Origin: Rhodococcus pseudokoreensis
GTDB taxonomy: Bacteria > Actinomycetota > Actinomycetes > Mycobacteriales > Mycobacteriaceae
DNA length: 64,000 nt
Direction: 5' to 3'
NCBI RefSeq assembly: GCF_017068395.1
Contig: NZ_CP070619.1
Location: 4,216,001-4,280,000, forward strand
The first letter of the stretch is position 1. The number at the start of each line of letters is the position of its first letter. This document shows positions 27,398 to 35,751 of this stretch, in pieces. The notes beneath the pieces are model-generated. The model worked only from the letters and a program-made list of their open reading frames with translations, had not been told where the DNA came from and searched no databases. The translations under genes were made by a program, and so were the position numbers.

Positions 27398-27570
27398 GGT
27401 TCGGTTTCATGCCGGTTAATCTCGGTTCCATATCCGTTAATCCTCCTGAATCTGGAGTGAATCCAGTATCCGAGTGCGTCCGAAAATGCTGTTTCACGAC
27501 TGCGCAGGGGGGGCAACGGCGGACAATGGGCGTACCGGGCCGCCGGCTCGCGGTAGAGAAAGGGACTGTC

Positions 27571-27969
27571 ATGTCCGAGACATCATCGGTCAAGCAGGGC
27601 GTCGCGGCAGGAACCTCCATCGGGGCGGCCATCATCCTCGTCACCGTCGGCATCATCCAGTTCTTCCAGGGGGTCGCCGCGGTCGCCGAGAACGAAGTAT
27701 TCGTCGTCGGTATCGAATACGTCTACAAGCTCGACCTGACCACGTGGGGCTGGATCCACATCGTGCTGGGCATCGTGGTCCTGGGAGTCGGCCTCGCGCT
27801 GTTCACCGGAGCGGGCTGGGCGCGGGTGTCCGCGATCGTGGTTGCGGCGATCTCGATCCTCGCCAACTTCCTCTGGCTGCCGTACTACCCGTGGTGGTCG
27901 CTGCTCATCATCGCCCTCGACGTCGTCGTCATCTGGGCCGTGTCGACCTGGAAGCCGGACCGGGTCTGA
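27571..27969 (+). CDS. DUF7144 family membrane protein, paralog 4
   Basis: Membrane protein of 132 residues with the family signature: MSETSSVKQGVAAGTS, WGWIHIVLG, FLWLPYYPWW and VIWAVSTWKP; four hydrophobic helices. The ATG at 27571 with AAAGGGA upstream is chosen; the frame remains open upstream but lacks conservation. It is divergent from the three-helix/DUF6325/SHOCT operon and 23 bases upstream of the polyphosphate kinase gene, with which it probably shares a transcript. Confidence 0.88.
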   Translation: MSETSSVKQGVAAGTSIGAAIILVTVGIIQFFQGVAAVAENEVFVVGIEYVYKLDLTTWGWIHIVLGIVVLGVGLALFTGAGWARVSAIVVAAISILANFLWLPYYPWWSLLIIALDVVVIWAVSTWKPDRV

Positions 27970-27992
27970 TTACCCGGCGGGCGGGGGAAACC

Positions 27993-28832
27993 GTGGGAAA
28001 GAAGAGCAAGCACAAGGCCGGGTCGGAGCTGTCCCGGCCCGACGCCGCCGAGCCCACCGCACCGATGAAGAACAAGGAGTACCGGCGCCTCCTGAAACCC
28101 CTCCATGCCGAACTCGTCGCGCTGCAGGAGTGGGTGAAATCATCCGGCGCGAAGGTGTGCATCGTGTTCGAGGGCCGTGACACCGCGGGCAAGGGAGGTG
28201 TCATCAAGGCGATCACCGAACGGGTGAGCCCGCGTGTGTTTCGGGTGGTCGCGCTGCCGGCCCCCACTGAACGCGAGAAGTCGCAGATGTACGTGCAGCG
28301 GTACCTGCCGCACCTGCCCGCGGGCGGAGAAGTCGTCATCTTCGACCGCAGTTGGTACAACCGCGCGGGAGTCGAACCGGTGCTCGGCTTCTGCACCGAG
28401 GAGGAGGCACAGCACTTTCTCGAACTCATCCCGACGGTCGAACGCGCGATCGTCGACTCGGGAGTCATCCTGCTCAAGTACTGGCTGGAAGTGAGCGAGG
28501 AACAGCAGACCTCGCGCCTGCAGAGCAGGATCGACGACCCCCGGAAGTACTGGAAGCTGTCGGACCTCGACCTGAAGTCGTACAGCCGCTGGTACGACTA
28601 CTCCCGCGCGAGGGACCAGATGTTCCACTTCACCGACACAGGCTGGGCACCCTGGTACGTCGCGAACAACGACGACAAGAAGCGCGGACGACTCAACGTC
28701 ATCACCCACTTGCTGAGCCAGGTCCCGTACGAGCCGCTGGACCGCCCCGACTTCACCCTGCCGAAGCGGCAGAAGGCGGAGGGTTATCAGGAACCGGGGC
28801 AACCCCTGCACTGGATTCCCACCCCGTACTGA
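27993..28832 (+). CDS. ppk2: Polyphosphate kinase 2
   Basis: PPK2-family kinase of 279 residues, transferring phosphate between polyphosphate and nucleotides (usually NDP to NTP with polyphosphate as donor). Walker A is GRDTAGKGG (61-69) and the Walker B/lid region FDRSWYNRAG (117-126). The conserved YWLEVS and RARDQMF regions are present, and the single-domain length matches one-domain PPK2. The GTG at 27993 follows GGGGG. It sits between DUF7144 paralog 4 and a P-type ATPase gene, so it may link energy/phosphate state to ion pumping; this is inferred from context only. Confidence 0.95.
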   Translation: MGKKSKHKAGSELSRPDAAEPTAPMKNKEYRRLLKPLHAELVALQEWVKSSGAKVCIVFEGRDTAGKGGVIKAITERVSPRVFRVVALPAPTEREKSQMYVQRYLPHLPAGGEVVIFDRSWYNRAGVEPVLGFCTEEEAQHFLELIPTVERAIVDSGVILLKYWLEVSEEQQTSRLQSRIDDPRKYWKLSDLDLKSYSRWYDYSRARDQMFHFTDTGWAPWYVANNDDKKRGRLNVITHLLSQVPYEPLDRPDFTLPKRQKAEGYQEPGQPLHWIPTPY

Positions 28833-28859
28833 GGGTCCGAGCCGAAAGGACGAGCGGTC

Positions 28860-31613
28860 ATGGTCTCAACGGAATCCGCGCAGACGCACACGGCCTGGTA
28901 CGCCCAGGACGCCGATGCCGTCGTCGCCGCGACAGCATCCGATCGGCAGTCGGGCCTGACAGCCGGAGAGGCGGACGAACGGCGCCGACGGCACGGTCCC
29001 AACGAGATCGCCTCGGAGCCGGGCCCGTCCGCGTGGGCGATCGCGCTGGCGCAGCTGAAGGATCTGATGAACCTGATGCTGGTCGCGGTGGCCATCGTCA
29101 GCGTCGTCATCGACGAGGTCCCGACCGCGATCATCGTCGCGGCGCTCGTCGTGCTCAACGTCGTGCTGGGCACGCGGCAGGAACTGAAGGCGCGCGCCAG
29201 CGTCGACGCTCTCGCGAAGATGCAGACACCGCAGGTGCGGGTGACCCGGGACGGGACGCTCCTGCAACTCGCCGCCACCGTCCTGGTGCCGGGCGACATC
29301 GTGCAACTCGAGGCCGGCGACGTCGTCCCCGCCGACGGCCGATTGCTCACGTCGGCGACCCTCGAGACCCAGGAGGCGGCGCTGACGGGTGAAAGCGCAC
29401 CCGTCCCGAAGGACACCCGGACTCTCGGCGCCGCCGACGTCCCGCTCGGCGACCGCAGCAACATGGTCTTCCAGAACACCTCGGTCACCCGCGGCACCGC
29501 CACCATGGTGGTCACCGAAACCGGCATGCACACCCAGATGGGCCAGATCGCGTCGATGCTGTCGGCCGTCGCTCCGAGCAAGTCTCCGCTTCAGCGCGAA
29601 CTGAATTCGCTCACCAAGGTGCTCGGCATCATCGCGTGGACGGCAGTCGCGCTCATCGTGATCCTGGGTGTGATCCGCGGGCAGAGCCTGACGACGGTGC
29701 TGTTGCTGGGCATCTCCATGGGGGTCTCCGCGATCCCGACCGGCCTGCCCACGTTCGTGCAGGCGATGCTGGCCTTCGGAGCCCGCCAGCTGGCCGAGGC
29801 CAAAGCCGTCGTGAAGAACCTCACCGACGTCGAGACCCTCGGCGCCACCAGCGCGATCAACTCGGACAAGACCGGCACGCTGACGATGAACCAGATGACC
29901 GTCCGGTCGCTGTACTTCCACGGCCGGTGGTACACCGTCGACGGCGAGGGATACAACAAGACCGGCCGGATCACCCAGACCGCGGGTGAGGAAACCCCCG
30001 ACTTCACCCTGCTCGCCTACGGGCTGTGCCTCGACAGCGACGCCACCGTCTCCGACACCGGCGACATCGTCGGCGACCCGACCGAGGCCGCGCTCGTCGT
30101 GCTCGCCGCCAAGATCGGCGTCGACGCTCCGCTCACCCGGCGCACGTATCCCCGCGTCGCGGAAGTGCCGTTCGACTCCGCATACAAGTTCATGGCGACG
30201 TTCCACCACCTCCAGGTCGACGGCAGCACCGAATTCGTCGAACTCGTCAAGGGTGGGCCCGACGTGGTCCTCGCCCGCTGCAGCGCCGCATACCTGCCGG
30301 GCAGGCGGGCGGTGCCGCTCGACGACGTCCGGGAGGAACTGACCGCGGCGAACCGGGAGTTGTCCGAGAAGGGTCTCCGCGTGCTGGCGTTCGCCGCCCG
30401 TCGGCTCGACGGGCAGGAGGACTCCGCCGCGGCCGACCCCATGTCGTTCGTCGAAGACCTCACGTTCGTCGGGATGGTCGGCATCATCGACCCGCTGCGG
30501 CCGGAGGCGATCGACGCCGTGCGCACCGCCCACGCAGCAGGCATCGAGGTCCGCATGATCACCGGCGACCACGCGATCACCGCGTCCGCGATCGGCGCCG
30601 AACTCGGCCTCGGCCCCGGCGCGATCGGCGGCCCCGAACTGCAGGCCATGACCGACGAGGACCTCACTGCGGCCCTCCCGCGCCTGCACGTGTTCGGCCG
30701 CGTCACACCACAGGACAAGCTCCGTCTCGCCGACATCATGCAGCGGAGCGGCGCGGTCGTGGCGATGACCGGCGACGCCGTCAACGACGCCGCCGCATTG
30801 AAGAAGGCCGACATCGGCGTCGCCATGGGTTCGGGCAGCGAGGTGACGAAACAGGCGGGCAAGATGGTGCTCACCGACGACAACTTCGGAACCCTGATCA
30901 CCGCGATCCGGCTGGGCCGCAACATCTACGAGAAGATCGTGTCGTACATCCGGTACCAGATGTCGAAACTGTTCTCACTGGTGCTGCTGTTCCTCGTGGC
31001 GAGCATCTTCGACATCAACGACGGGGTCGCGCTCACCCCGCTCATGGTGCTGTTCCAGCACTTCTTCATCACGCTGTTCCCCGTCGCGGTCATCATGCTC
31101 GACCCGGCGCCGCCGGACCTGATGAACAAGCCGCCCCGCGACCCGCACACGCCGATCGCCAACCGGACGGCATTCGTGCAGTGGCTGGCGTACGGCGTCC
31201 TGCAGTTCGCCGTCACCCTCGCCGCGATGCTGCTCGCTCCGGGTGACATGAGCACGACCGAGGCGAGCGTTCCGATGACGACGGCATTCGTGGTGCTGTC
31301 GCTCGGATCGATCCTCGCCGGGCTCGTCATGCGGCGCGACCCGGAATCCGGTCTCACCCCACCGATCCTCGGCGCACTGAAGATCCTGTCGATCCCGGTC
31401 GTCGTCACCGTGTTCGCGGTCGAGATCGGCTTCCTCCAGGACCTCCTCATGACCACGTCGCTGACCGGCGGGCAGTGGCTCGCCTGCCTCGGCTGGTCGC
31501 TGATCATCCCGGTGGTCGTGGAAGCGGAGAAGGCTCTCCGCCGCAGGCGGCACGCGCGGCCGACCACACCGATCTCCGCGGCGGTCGCGGTCGACCCGCA
31601 ACGTGCGCGCTGA
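28860..31613 (+). CDS. Cation-transporting P-type ATPase (type II-like)
   Basis: A 917-residue ion pump. The N-terminal cation-ATPase domain is followed by the actuator loop with LTGESAPV, the phosphorylation motif DKTGT with Asp336, the KGGPDVVL nucleotide-binding stretch, MITGDHAIT and the hinge TGDAVNDAAALKKADIG, then a C-terminal four-helix region. These mark a type II (Ca2+/Na+-ATPase-like) pump, but the M4 motif that is normally PEGLP reads PTGLP here (Thr294 in place of Glu). Ion choice is therefore uncertain. The start has AAAGGA upstream. It lies downstream of ppk2 and 10 bases before a SulP transporter gene. Confidence 0.93.
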   Translation: MVSTESAQTHTAWYAQDADAVVAATASDRQSGLTAGEADERRRRHGPNEIASEPGPSAWAIALAQLKDLMNLMLVAVAIVSVVIDEVPTAIIVAALVVLNVVLGTRQELKARASVDALAKMQTPQVRVTRDGTLLQLAATVLVPGDIVQLEAGDVVPADGRLLTSATLETQEAALTGESAPVPKDTRTLGAADVPLGDRSNMVFQNTSVTRGTATMVVTETGMHTQMGQIASMLSAVAPSKSPLQRELNSLTKVLGIIAWTAVALIVILGVIRGQSLTTVLLLGISMGVSAIPTGLPTFVQAMLAFGARQLAEAKAVVKNLTDVETLGATSAINSDKTGTLTMNQMTVRSLYFHGRWYTVDGEGYNKTGRITQTAGEETPDFTLLAYGLCLDSDATVSDTGDIVGDPTEAALVVLAAKIGVDAPLTRRTYPRVAEVPFDSAYKFMATFHHLQVDGSTEFVELVKGGPDVVLARCSAAYLPGRRAVPLDDVREELTAANRELSEKGLRVLAFAARRLDGQEDSAAADPMSFVEDLTFVGMVGIIDPLRPEAIDAVRTAHAAGIEVRMITGDHAITASAIGAELGLGPGAIGGPELQAMTDEDLTAALPRLHVFGRVTPQDKLRLADIMQRSGAVVAMTGDAVNDAAALKKADIGVAMGSGSEVTKQAGKMVLTDDNFGTLITAIRLGRNIYEKIVSYIRYQMSKLFSLVLLFLVASIFDINDGVALTPLMVLFQHFFITLFPVAVIMLDPAPPDLMNKPPRDPHTPIANRTAFVQWLAYGVLQFAVTLAAMLLAPGDMSTTEASVPMTTAFVVLSLGSILAGLVMRRDPESGLTPPILGALKILSIPVVVTVFAVEIGFLQDLLMTTSLTGGQWLACLGWSLIIPVVVEAEKALRRRRHARPTTPISAAVAVDPQRAR

Positions 31614-31623
31614 GGCCGGCACC

Positions 31624-33339
31624 ATGGCCTGGACAGGAAGTCTCGCGCAGTTGCCCGGGATCGTGACGGCACGGGCGTACCGCCGCGAGTGGCTGCGACC
31701 CGACATCACCGCCGGCCTCGTCCTCACCGCACTGCTCATCCCCGCCGGGATGGGTTACGCGGAGGCCGCCGGGTTGCCCGCCTACGCCGGGCTGTACGCC
31801 ACGATCGTCCCGCTCCTCGCGTACGCGGTGGTGGGGCCGTCGAAAATCCTTGTTCTCGGACCGGATTCGTCGCTCGCGCCGCTCATCGCCGCGGCCGTCC
31901 TGCCCCTCGCGGTCACCGACGATCCGGAGAGCGCCCTGGCCCTCGCAGGCATTCTGGGCGTCCTCATGGGCCTCATCCTCCTGGTCGGCGGGTTCCTGCA
32001 TCTCGGCTTCGTGACCGAATTGCTGTCGAAGCCCATCCGGCTCGGGTACCTGAATGCGATCGCATTGATCGTCGTCGTCGGCCAGCTACCCAAACTGCTC
32101 GGGTTCGACGTCGACGCGTCCGGACTCATCGGGGAGATCGGCGGAATCGGAAAGGCGGTGTTCGGGGGCGACATCGACCCCGTCGCCGCCGCGGTGGGTC
32201 TCGGCTCCCTCGCCGTCATCGTGGCGTTCCGCATCTGGATTCCCCGCATCCCCGGCGTTCTGGTGGCGGTGGTCGGGGCGATGATCCTGTCGGCGGCGCT
32301 CGGGCTGACCGACGACATCGGGATGGTCGGCGCCCTCCCCTCGGGCCTGCCGCTGCCGTCGTTCGGCGGCGTCGACTGGGGCGACGTCGGACAACTCGTC
32401 GGTCCCGCCGCCGGAATCGCCCTGATCGCGTTCGCCGACACGGGCGTGCTCTCGCGCACGTTCGCCGCCCGGCGCGGCGAAGACGTGAACGGCAGCACCG
32501 AGATGAAGGCCGTCGGCGTCGCCAACATCGCCGGCGGGCTGTTCGGCGGCTTCCCGATCTCGGCCAGCGGGTCCCGCACCCCGGTCGCCGAACAGAGCGG
32601 CGCCCGTACCCAATTGGCGTGCGTCGTCGGCGCCGTCGCGGTGCTGGTCTTCGTCCTCGTCGCCCCCGGTGTCACCGCCTACCTCCCCGACGCGACACTG
32701 GGCGCCGTGGTGATCGTCGCGGCCACGGCGCTGGTCGACGTGGACGGCATGGTCCGCATGTGGCGGATGAGCAGCGTCGAATTCGGGCTCGCCGTCGCCG
32801 CGTTCCTCGGGGTCGCCCTGGTCGGTGTGCTGCAGGGCATCCTCGTCGCGATCGGCCTGTCGTTCGTCGCCGTGGTCGCGCAGGCCTGGCAGCCGTACCG
32901 CACCGAACTCGTCCGGACGGCGGACCGGCCGGGCTTCCACGACGTCGAACGCCACCCCGGCGGGGACCGCATCCCCGGACTGGTGCTGGTGCGCTTCGAT
33001 GCCCCCCTGTTCTTCGCGAACGGTGAGATCTTCGACGAGTACGTGCGTTCGGTGGTGGCGGAGGCGCCGACCCCGGTCGAATGGGTCGTCGTCGCCGCCG
33101 AGCCGATCACCGGACTCGACACCACCGCCGTCGACGAACTCGTCGACCTCGACACCTACCTCGAGGGCAAGGGAATCCACCTGGCGTTCGCGGAGATGAA
33201 GGGCCCGATCAAGGATCGGCTCATCCTGTTCGGGGTGGGCGACAGATTCGATGCCACGCACTTCTACCCGACCATCGAGTCCGCGGTGGAGGCGTTCCGC
33301 GACCGCGCCGGAAGCGCCGGGGATCCGGCCGAGGACTGA
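31624..33339 (+). CDS. SulP family anion transporter with STAS domain
   Basis: A 571-residue SLC26/SulP protein: a membrane domain of about 12-14 helices with the N-terminal signature LIPAGMGYAEAAGLPAYAGLY, a long central hydrophobic core, and a C-terminal STAS domain (about 445-560) containing LVLVRFDAPLFFANGEIF and ITGLDTTAVDELVDL. SulP proteins carry sulfate, bicarbonate or dicarboxylates. The ATG at 31624 is used; a GTG at 31603 would overlap the ATPase gene. Close linkage to the P-type ATPase suggests coupled ion handling, but no substrate is shown. Confidence 0.92.
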   Translation: MAWTGSLAQLPGIVTARAYRREWLRPDITAGLVLTALLIPAGMGYAEAAGLPAYAGLYATIVPLLAYAVVGPSKILVLGPDSSLAPLIAAAVLPLAVTDDPESALALAGILGVLMGLILLVGGFLHLGFVTELLSKPIRLGYLNAIALIVVVGQLPKLLGFDVDASGLIGEIGGIGKAVFGGDIDPVAAAVGLGSLAVIVAFRIWIPRIPGVLVAVVGAMILSAALGLTDDIGMVGALPSGLPLPSFGGVDWGDVGQLVGPAAGIALIAFADTGVLSRTFAARRGEDVNGSTEMKAVGVANIAGGLFGGFPISASGSRTPVAEQSGARTQLACVVGAVAVLVFVLVAPGVTAYLPDATLGAVVIVAATALVDVDGMVRMWRMSSVEFGLAVAAFLGVALVGVLQGILVAIGLSFVAVVAQAWQPYRTELVRTADRPGFHDVERHPGGDRIPGLVLVRFDAPLFFANGEIFDEYVRSVVAEAPTPVEWVVVAAEPITGLDTTAVDELVDLDTYLEGKGIHLAFAEMKGPIKDRLILFGVGDRFDATHFYPTIESAVEAFRDRAGSAGDPAED

Positions 33340-33344
33340 CCCGC

Positions 33345-34319
33345 TCAGACCGCCTGGCCCCGAAACGTTCTGCGATACGCCGACGGCGGCACCCCCAGCA
33401 CCGCACCCATGTGCTGCCGCAGGGACGTACCGGTTCCGAACCCGACCTCCCGGGCGATGACATCGACGGACAGGTCGGTGGTCTCGAGGAGTTGGCGCGC
33501 ACGGTCGACCCGGCGGGTGGTCAGCCAGCGGTTCGGGGTGGTCCCGACCTCCTCGCCGAACCGCCGGGTGAACGTGCGGACGCTCATGTTCGCGTGCGCC
33601 GCCAACCGGTTCAGCGCCAGCGGTTCGCCGAGGCGGTGCAGCGCCCACTCGCGGGTCGCCGCCGTCGACTCCGACGTGGTCTCCGGGATCGGCCGCTCGA
33701 TGTACTGGGCCTGCCCGCCGTCGCGCCACGGTGGGACGACGCATCGGCGCGCCACCCGGTTGGCGACGTCCGACCCGTGGTCGCGGCGCACGATGTGCAG
33801 GCAGAGGTCCAGTCCGGCGGCGACGCCCGCCGAGGTGAGGATGTGGCCCTCGTCGACGAACAGCACGTCGGGGTCGACCCGGACCTGCGGATAGGTGCGC
33901 TGGAAGTGCTCGGTGTTGCGCCAGTGGGTGGTGGCGCGCAGGCCGTCGAGCAACCCCGCCGCGGCGAGGACGTACGAACCCGTGCAGATCGAGACGTACC
34001 GCGTGCCGGGCCGGACGAACGCGAGCGCCCGCTCGAGGTCGGCGGGCAGACGGCCCTCGTCGTACGCCGGGCCGAGTTCTAGGGACGCGGGAATCACGAC
34101 CGTGTCGGCCTCGGCCAGCAACTCCGGGCCGTGGTCCACGGACACCGAGAAGTCGGCGTCCGAGCGCACCGGCCGTCCGTCGGCCGTGCACGTCTGCACG
34201 TCGTACAGCAGATTGTCGTCGGCGTCGTGCGCCCGTCCGAAGACCCGCGACGGGATGCCGAGTTCGAACGGGATCACACCGTTCAGGGCGAGCACGACCA
34301 CACGATGACGCACAACCAT
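33345..34319 (-). CDS. GlxA family transcriptional regulator (DJ-1/PfpI plus AraC HTH)
   Basis: Regulator of 324 residues. The N-terminal amidotransferase-like DJ-1/PfpI domain (about 1-190) has the elbow region SICTGSYVLAAAGLLDG with a cysteine, and the C-terminal AraC HTH includes NRLAAHANMSVRTFTRRFGE and the second helix-turn-helix with GFGTGTSLRQHMGAVLGVPPS. The ligand pocket is probably non-enzymatic. It is divergent from the MFS transporter at 34391, which it most likely controls; the 71-base gap must hold both promoters. Convergent with the SulP gene at 5 bases. Confidence 0.92.
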   Translation of the reverse strand: MVVRHRVVVLALNGVIPFELGIPSRVFGRAHDADDNLLYDVQTCTADGRPVRSDADFSVSVDHGPELLAEADTVVIPASLELGPAYDEGRLPADLERALAFVRPGTRYVSICTGSYVLAAAGLLDGLRATTHWRNTEHFQRTYPQVRVDPDVLFVDEGHILTSAGVAAGLDLCLHIVRRDHGSDVANRVARRCVVPPWRDGGQAQYIERPIPETTSESTAATREWALHRLGEPLALNRLAAHANMSVRTFTRRFGEEVGTTPNRWLTTRRVDRARQLLETTDLSVDVIAREVGFGTGTSLRQHMGAVLGVPPSAYRRTFRGQAV

Positions 34320-34390
34320 GGCCAGATTCTTTCACATGTTGTCATTCCGGCAACTGTTCCGGCGCGGCGCCGTCCCGCAGACTTACCGTC

Positions 34391-35701
34391 GTGACGTCCG
34401 ACATCGCGCCCCCGGCACCTCCCGCCCAGACGACCCCAGCCCGCCTGCACTACGCCTGGCTCGTCGCGGCCGTCGCGTTCCTCGCCCTCGTGGGAGCCGC
34501 CAGCTTCCGGGCGGCGCCCTCGATCCTGATCGACCCCCTGCACCAGGACTTCGGCTGGTCGCGGGCGAGCATCTCCTCCGCCGTGTCGATCAACCTGGTG
34601 CTCTACGGGCTGACGTCACCGTTCGCGGCGGCACTCATGGAACGCTTCGGCATGCGCCGGGTCGTCACCGCCGCGCTGGTCCTGGTGTCCGCAGGCAGCG
34701 GACTGACCGTCTTCATGACCGCCACCTGGCAACTCGTACTGCTGTGGGGCGTGCTCGTCGGGCTCGGCACCGGTTCGATGGCGCTCGCCTTCGTCGCCAC
34801 CGTCGTCGACCGCTGGTTCGTCGCCCGCCGCGGCCTCGTCACCGGCATCCTCACCGCGGGCAGCGCCGCCGGACAACTGGTGTTCCTGCCGATCCTCGCG
34901 ATGGTCGCCGAACGCTACAACTGGCAGACCGTGGCGCTGACGGTGTCGTTCGCCGCCCTTGCCGTCGTCCCGCTGGTGCTCGTGTTCCTGCGCAACCGGC
35001 CGTCGGACGTCGGGACGGTCCCGTACGGCGCCGGGCCCGACTACGTCGCGGAACCACCCGCCCCGACCGGTCGCGGCGGCGCCGCGGGCCGGGCCGTGAC
35101 GGTACTGCTGTCGGCGGCTCGGACCCGCGTGTTCTGGTTGCTGGCCGGCACGTTCGCCATCTGCGGGGCGAGCACCAACGGACTCGTCGGCACCCATTTC
35201 GTCCCGGCCGCGCACGACCACGGCATGCCGGTGACGGCAGCGGCGACCCTGCTGGCGGTGATCGGGATCTTCGACGTGATCGGCACCATCGCGTCGGGCT
35301 GGTTCACCGACCGGTTCGACTCACGCAAGCTCCTCGGCATCTACTACGTGCTGCGCGGGATCTCGCTGATGCTGCTGCCGATCCTGTTCGCGAACACCGT
35401 GCACCCCCCGATGATCGCGTTCGTCATCTTCTACGGCCTCGACTGGGTGGCGACCGTCCCCCCGACCGTCGCGCTGTGCCGCAAACACTTCGGCGGCGAC
35501 GCCCCCATCGTGTTCGGCTGGGTGCTGGCGTCCCACCAGATCGGCGCCGGCCTCGTGGCGTTCCTCGCGGGACTGGTGCGCGACCAGTTCGGCGGCTACG
35601 ACGCCGCGTTCTACGTCGCGGGCGGGCTGTGCGCGATCGCGGCCGTGATGTCTCTCGCCATCGTCGCGAAACCCCGCACGGTGGCATCCGGGGTCGCGTG
35701 A
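34391..35701 (+). CDS. MFS transporter
   Basis: A 436-residue major facilitator protein with 12 predicted helices, an N-terminal cytosolic segment rich in Pro/Ala, and the loop 2-3 motif MERFGMRRVVT. The sequence pattern (FRAAPSILIDPLHQDFGWSR) resembles monocarboxylate/oxalate-type transporters. It is divergent from a GlxA-type regulator, a common arrangement for exporters or importers of small amphipathic compounds. Direction and substrate are not shown. Confidence 0.9.
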   Translation: MTSDIAPPAPPAQTTPARLHYAWLVAAVAFLALVGAASFRAAPSILIDPLHQDFGWSRASISSAVSINLVLYGLTSPFAAALMERFGMRRVVTAALVLVSAGSGLTVFMTATWQLVLLWGVLVGLGTGSMALAFVATVVDRWFVARRGLVTGILTAGSAAGQLVFLPILAMVAERYNWQTVALTVSFAALAVVPLVLVFLRNRPSDVGTVPYGAGPDYVAEPPAPTGRGGAAGRAVTVLLSAARTRVFWLLAGTFAICGASTNGLVGTHFVPAAHDHGMPVTAAATLLAVIGIFDVIGTIASGWFTDRFDSRKLLGIYYVLRGISLMLLPILFANTVHPPMIAFVIFYGLDWVATVPPTVALCRKHFGGDAPIVFGWVLASHQIGAGLVAFLAGLVRDQFGGYDAAFYVAGGLCAIAAVMSLAIVAKPRTVASGVA

Positions 35702-35751
35702 CCCGCGCCGAAACCACTCCCCGGAGCGCCGCCGGTTCCTAAGATCGGTAC

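Noticed and set aside
27409..27570. N-terminal extension of DUF7144 paralog 4 from the ATG at 27409
   Set aside because: It adds 54 residues with no similarity to the other paralogs, and the start at 27571 has a good ribosome-binding site and the conserved MS-(E/D) N-terminus.
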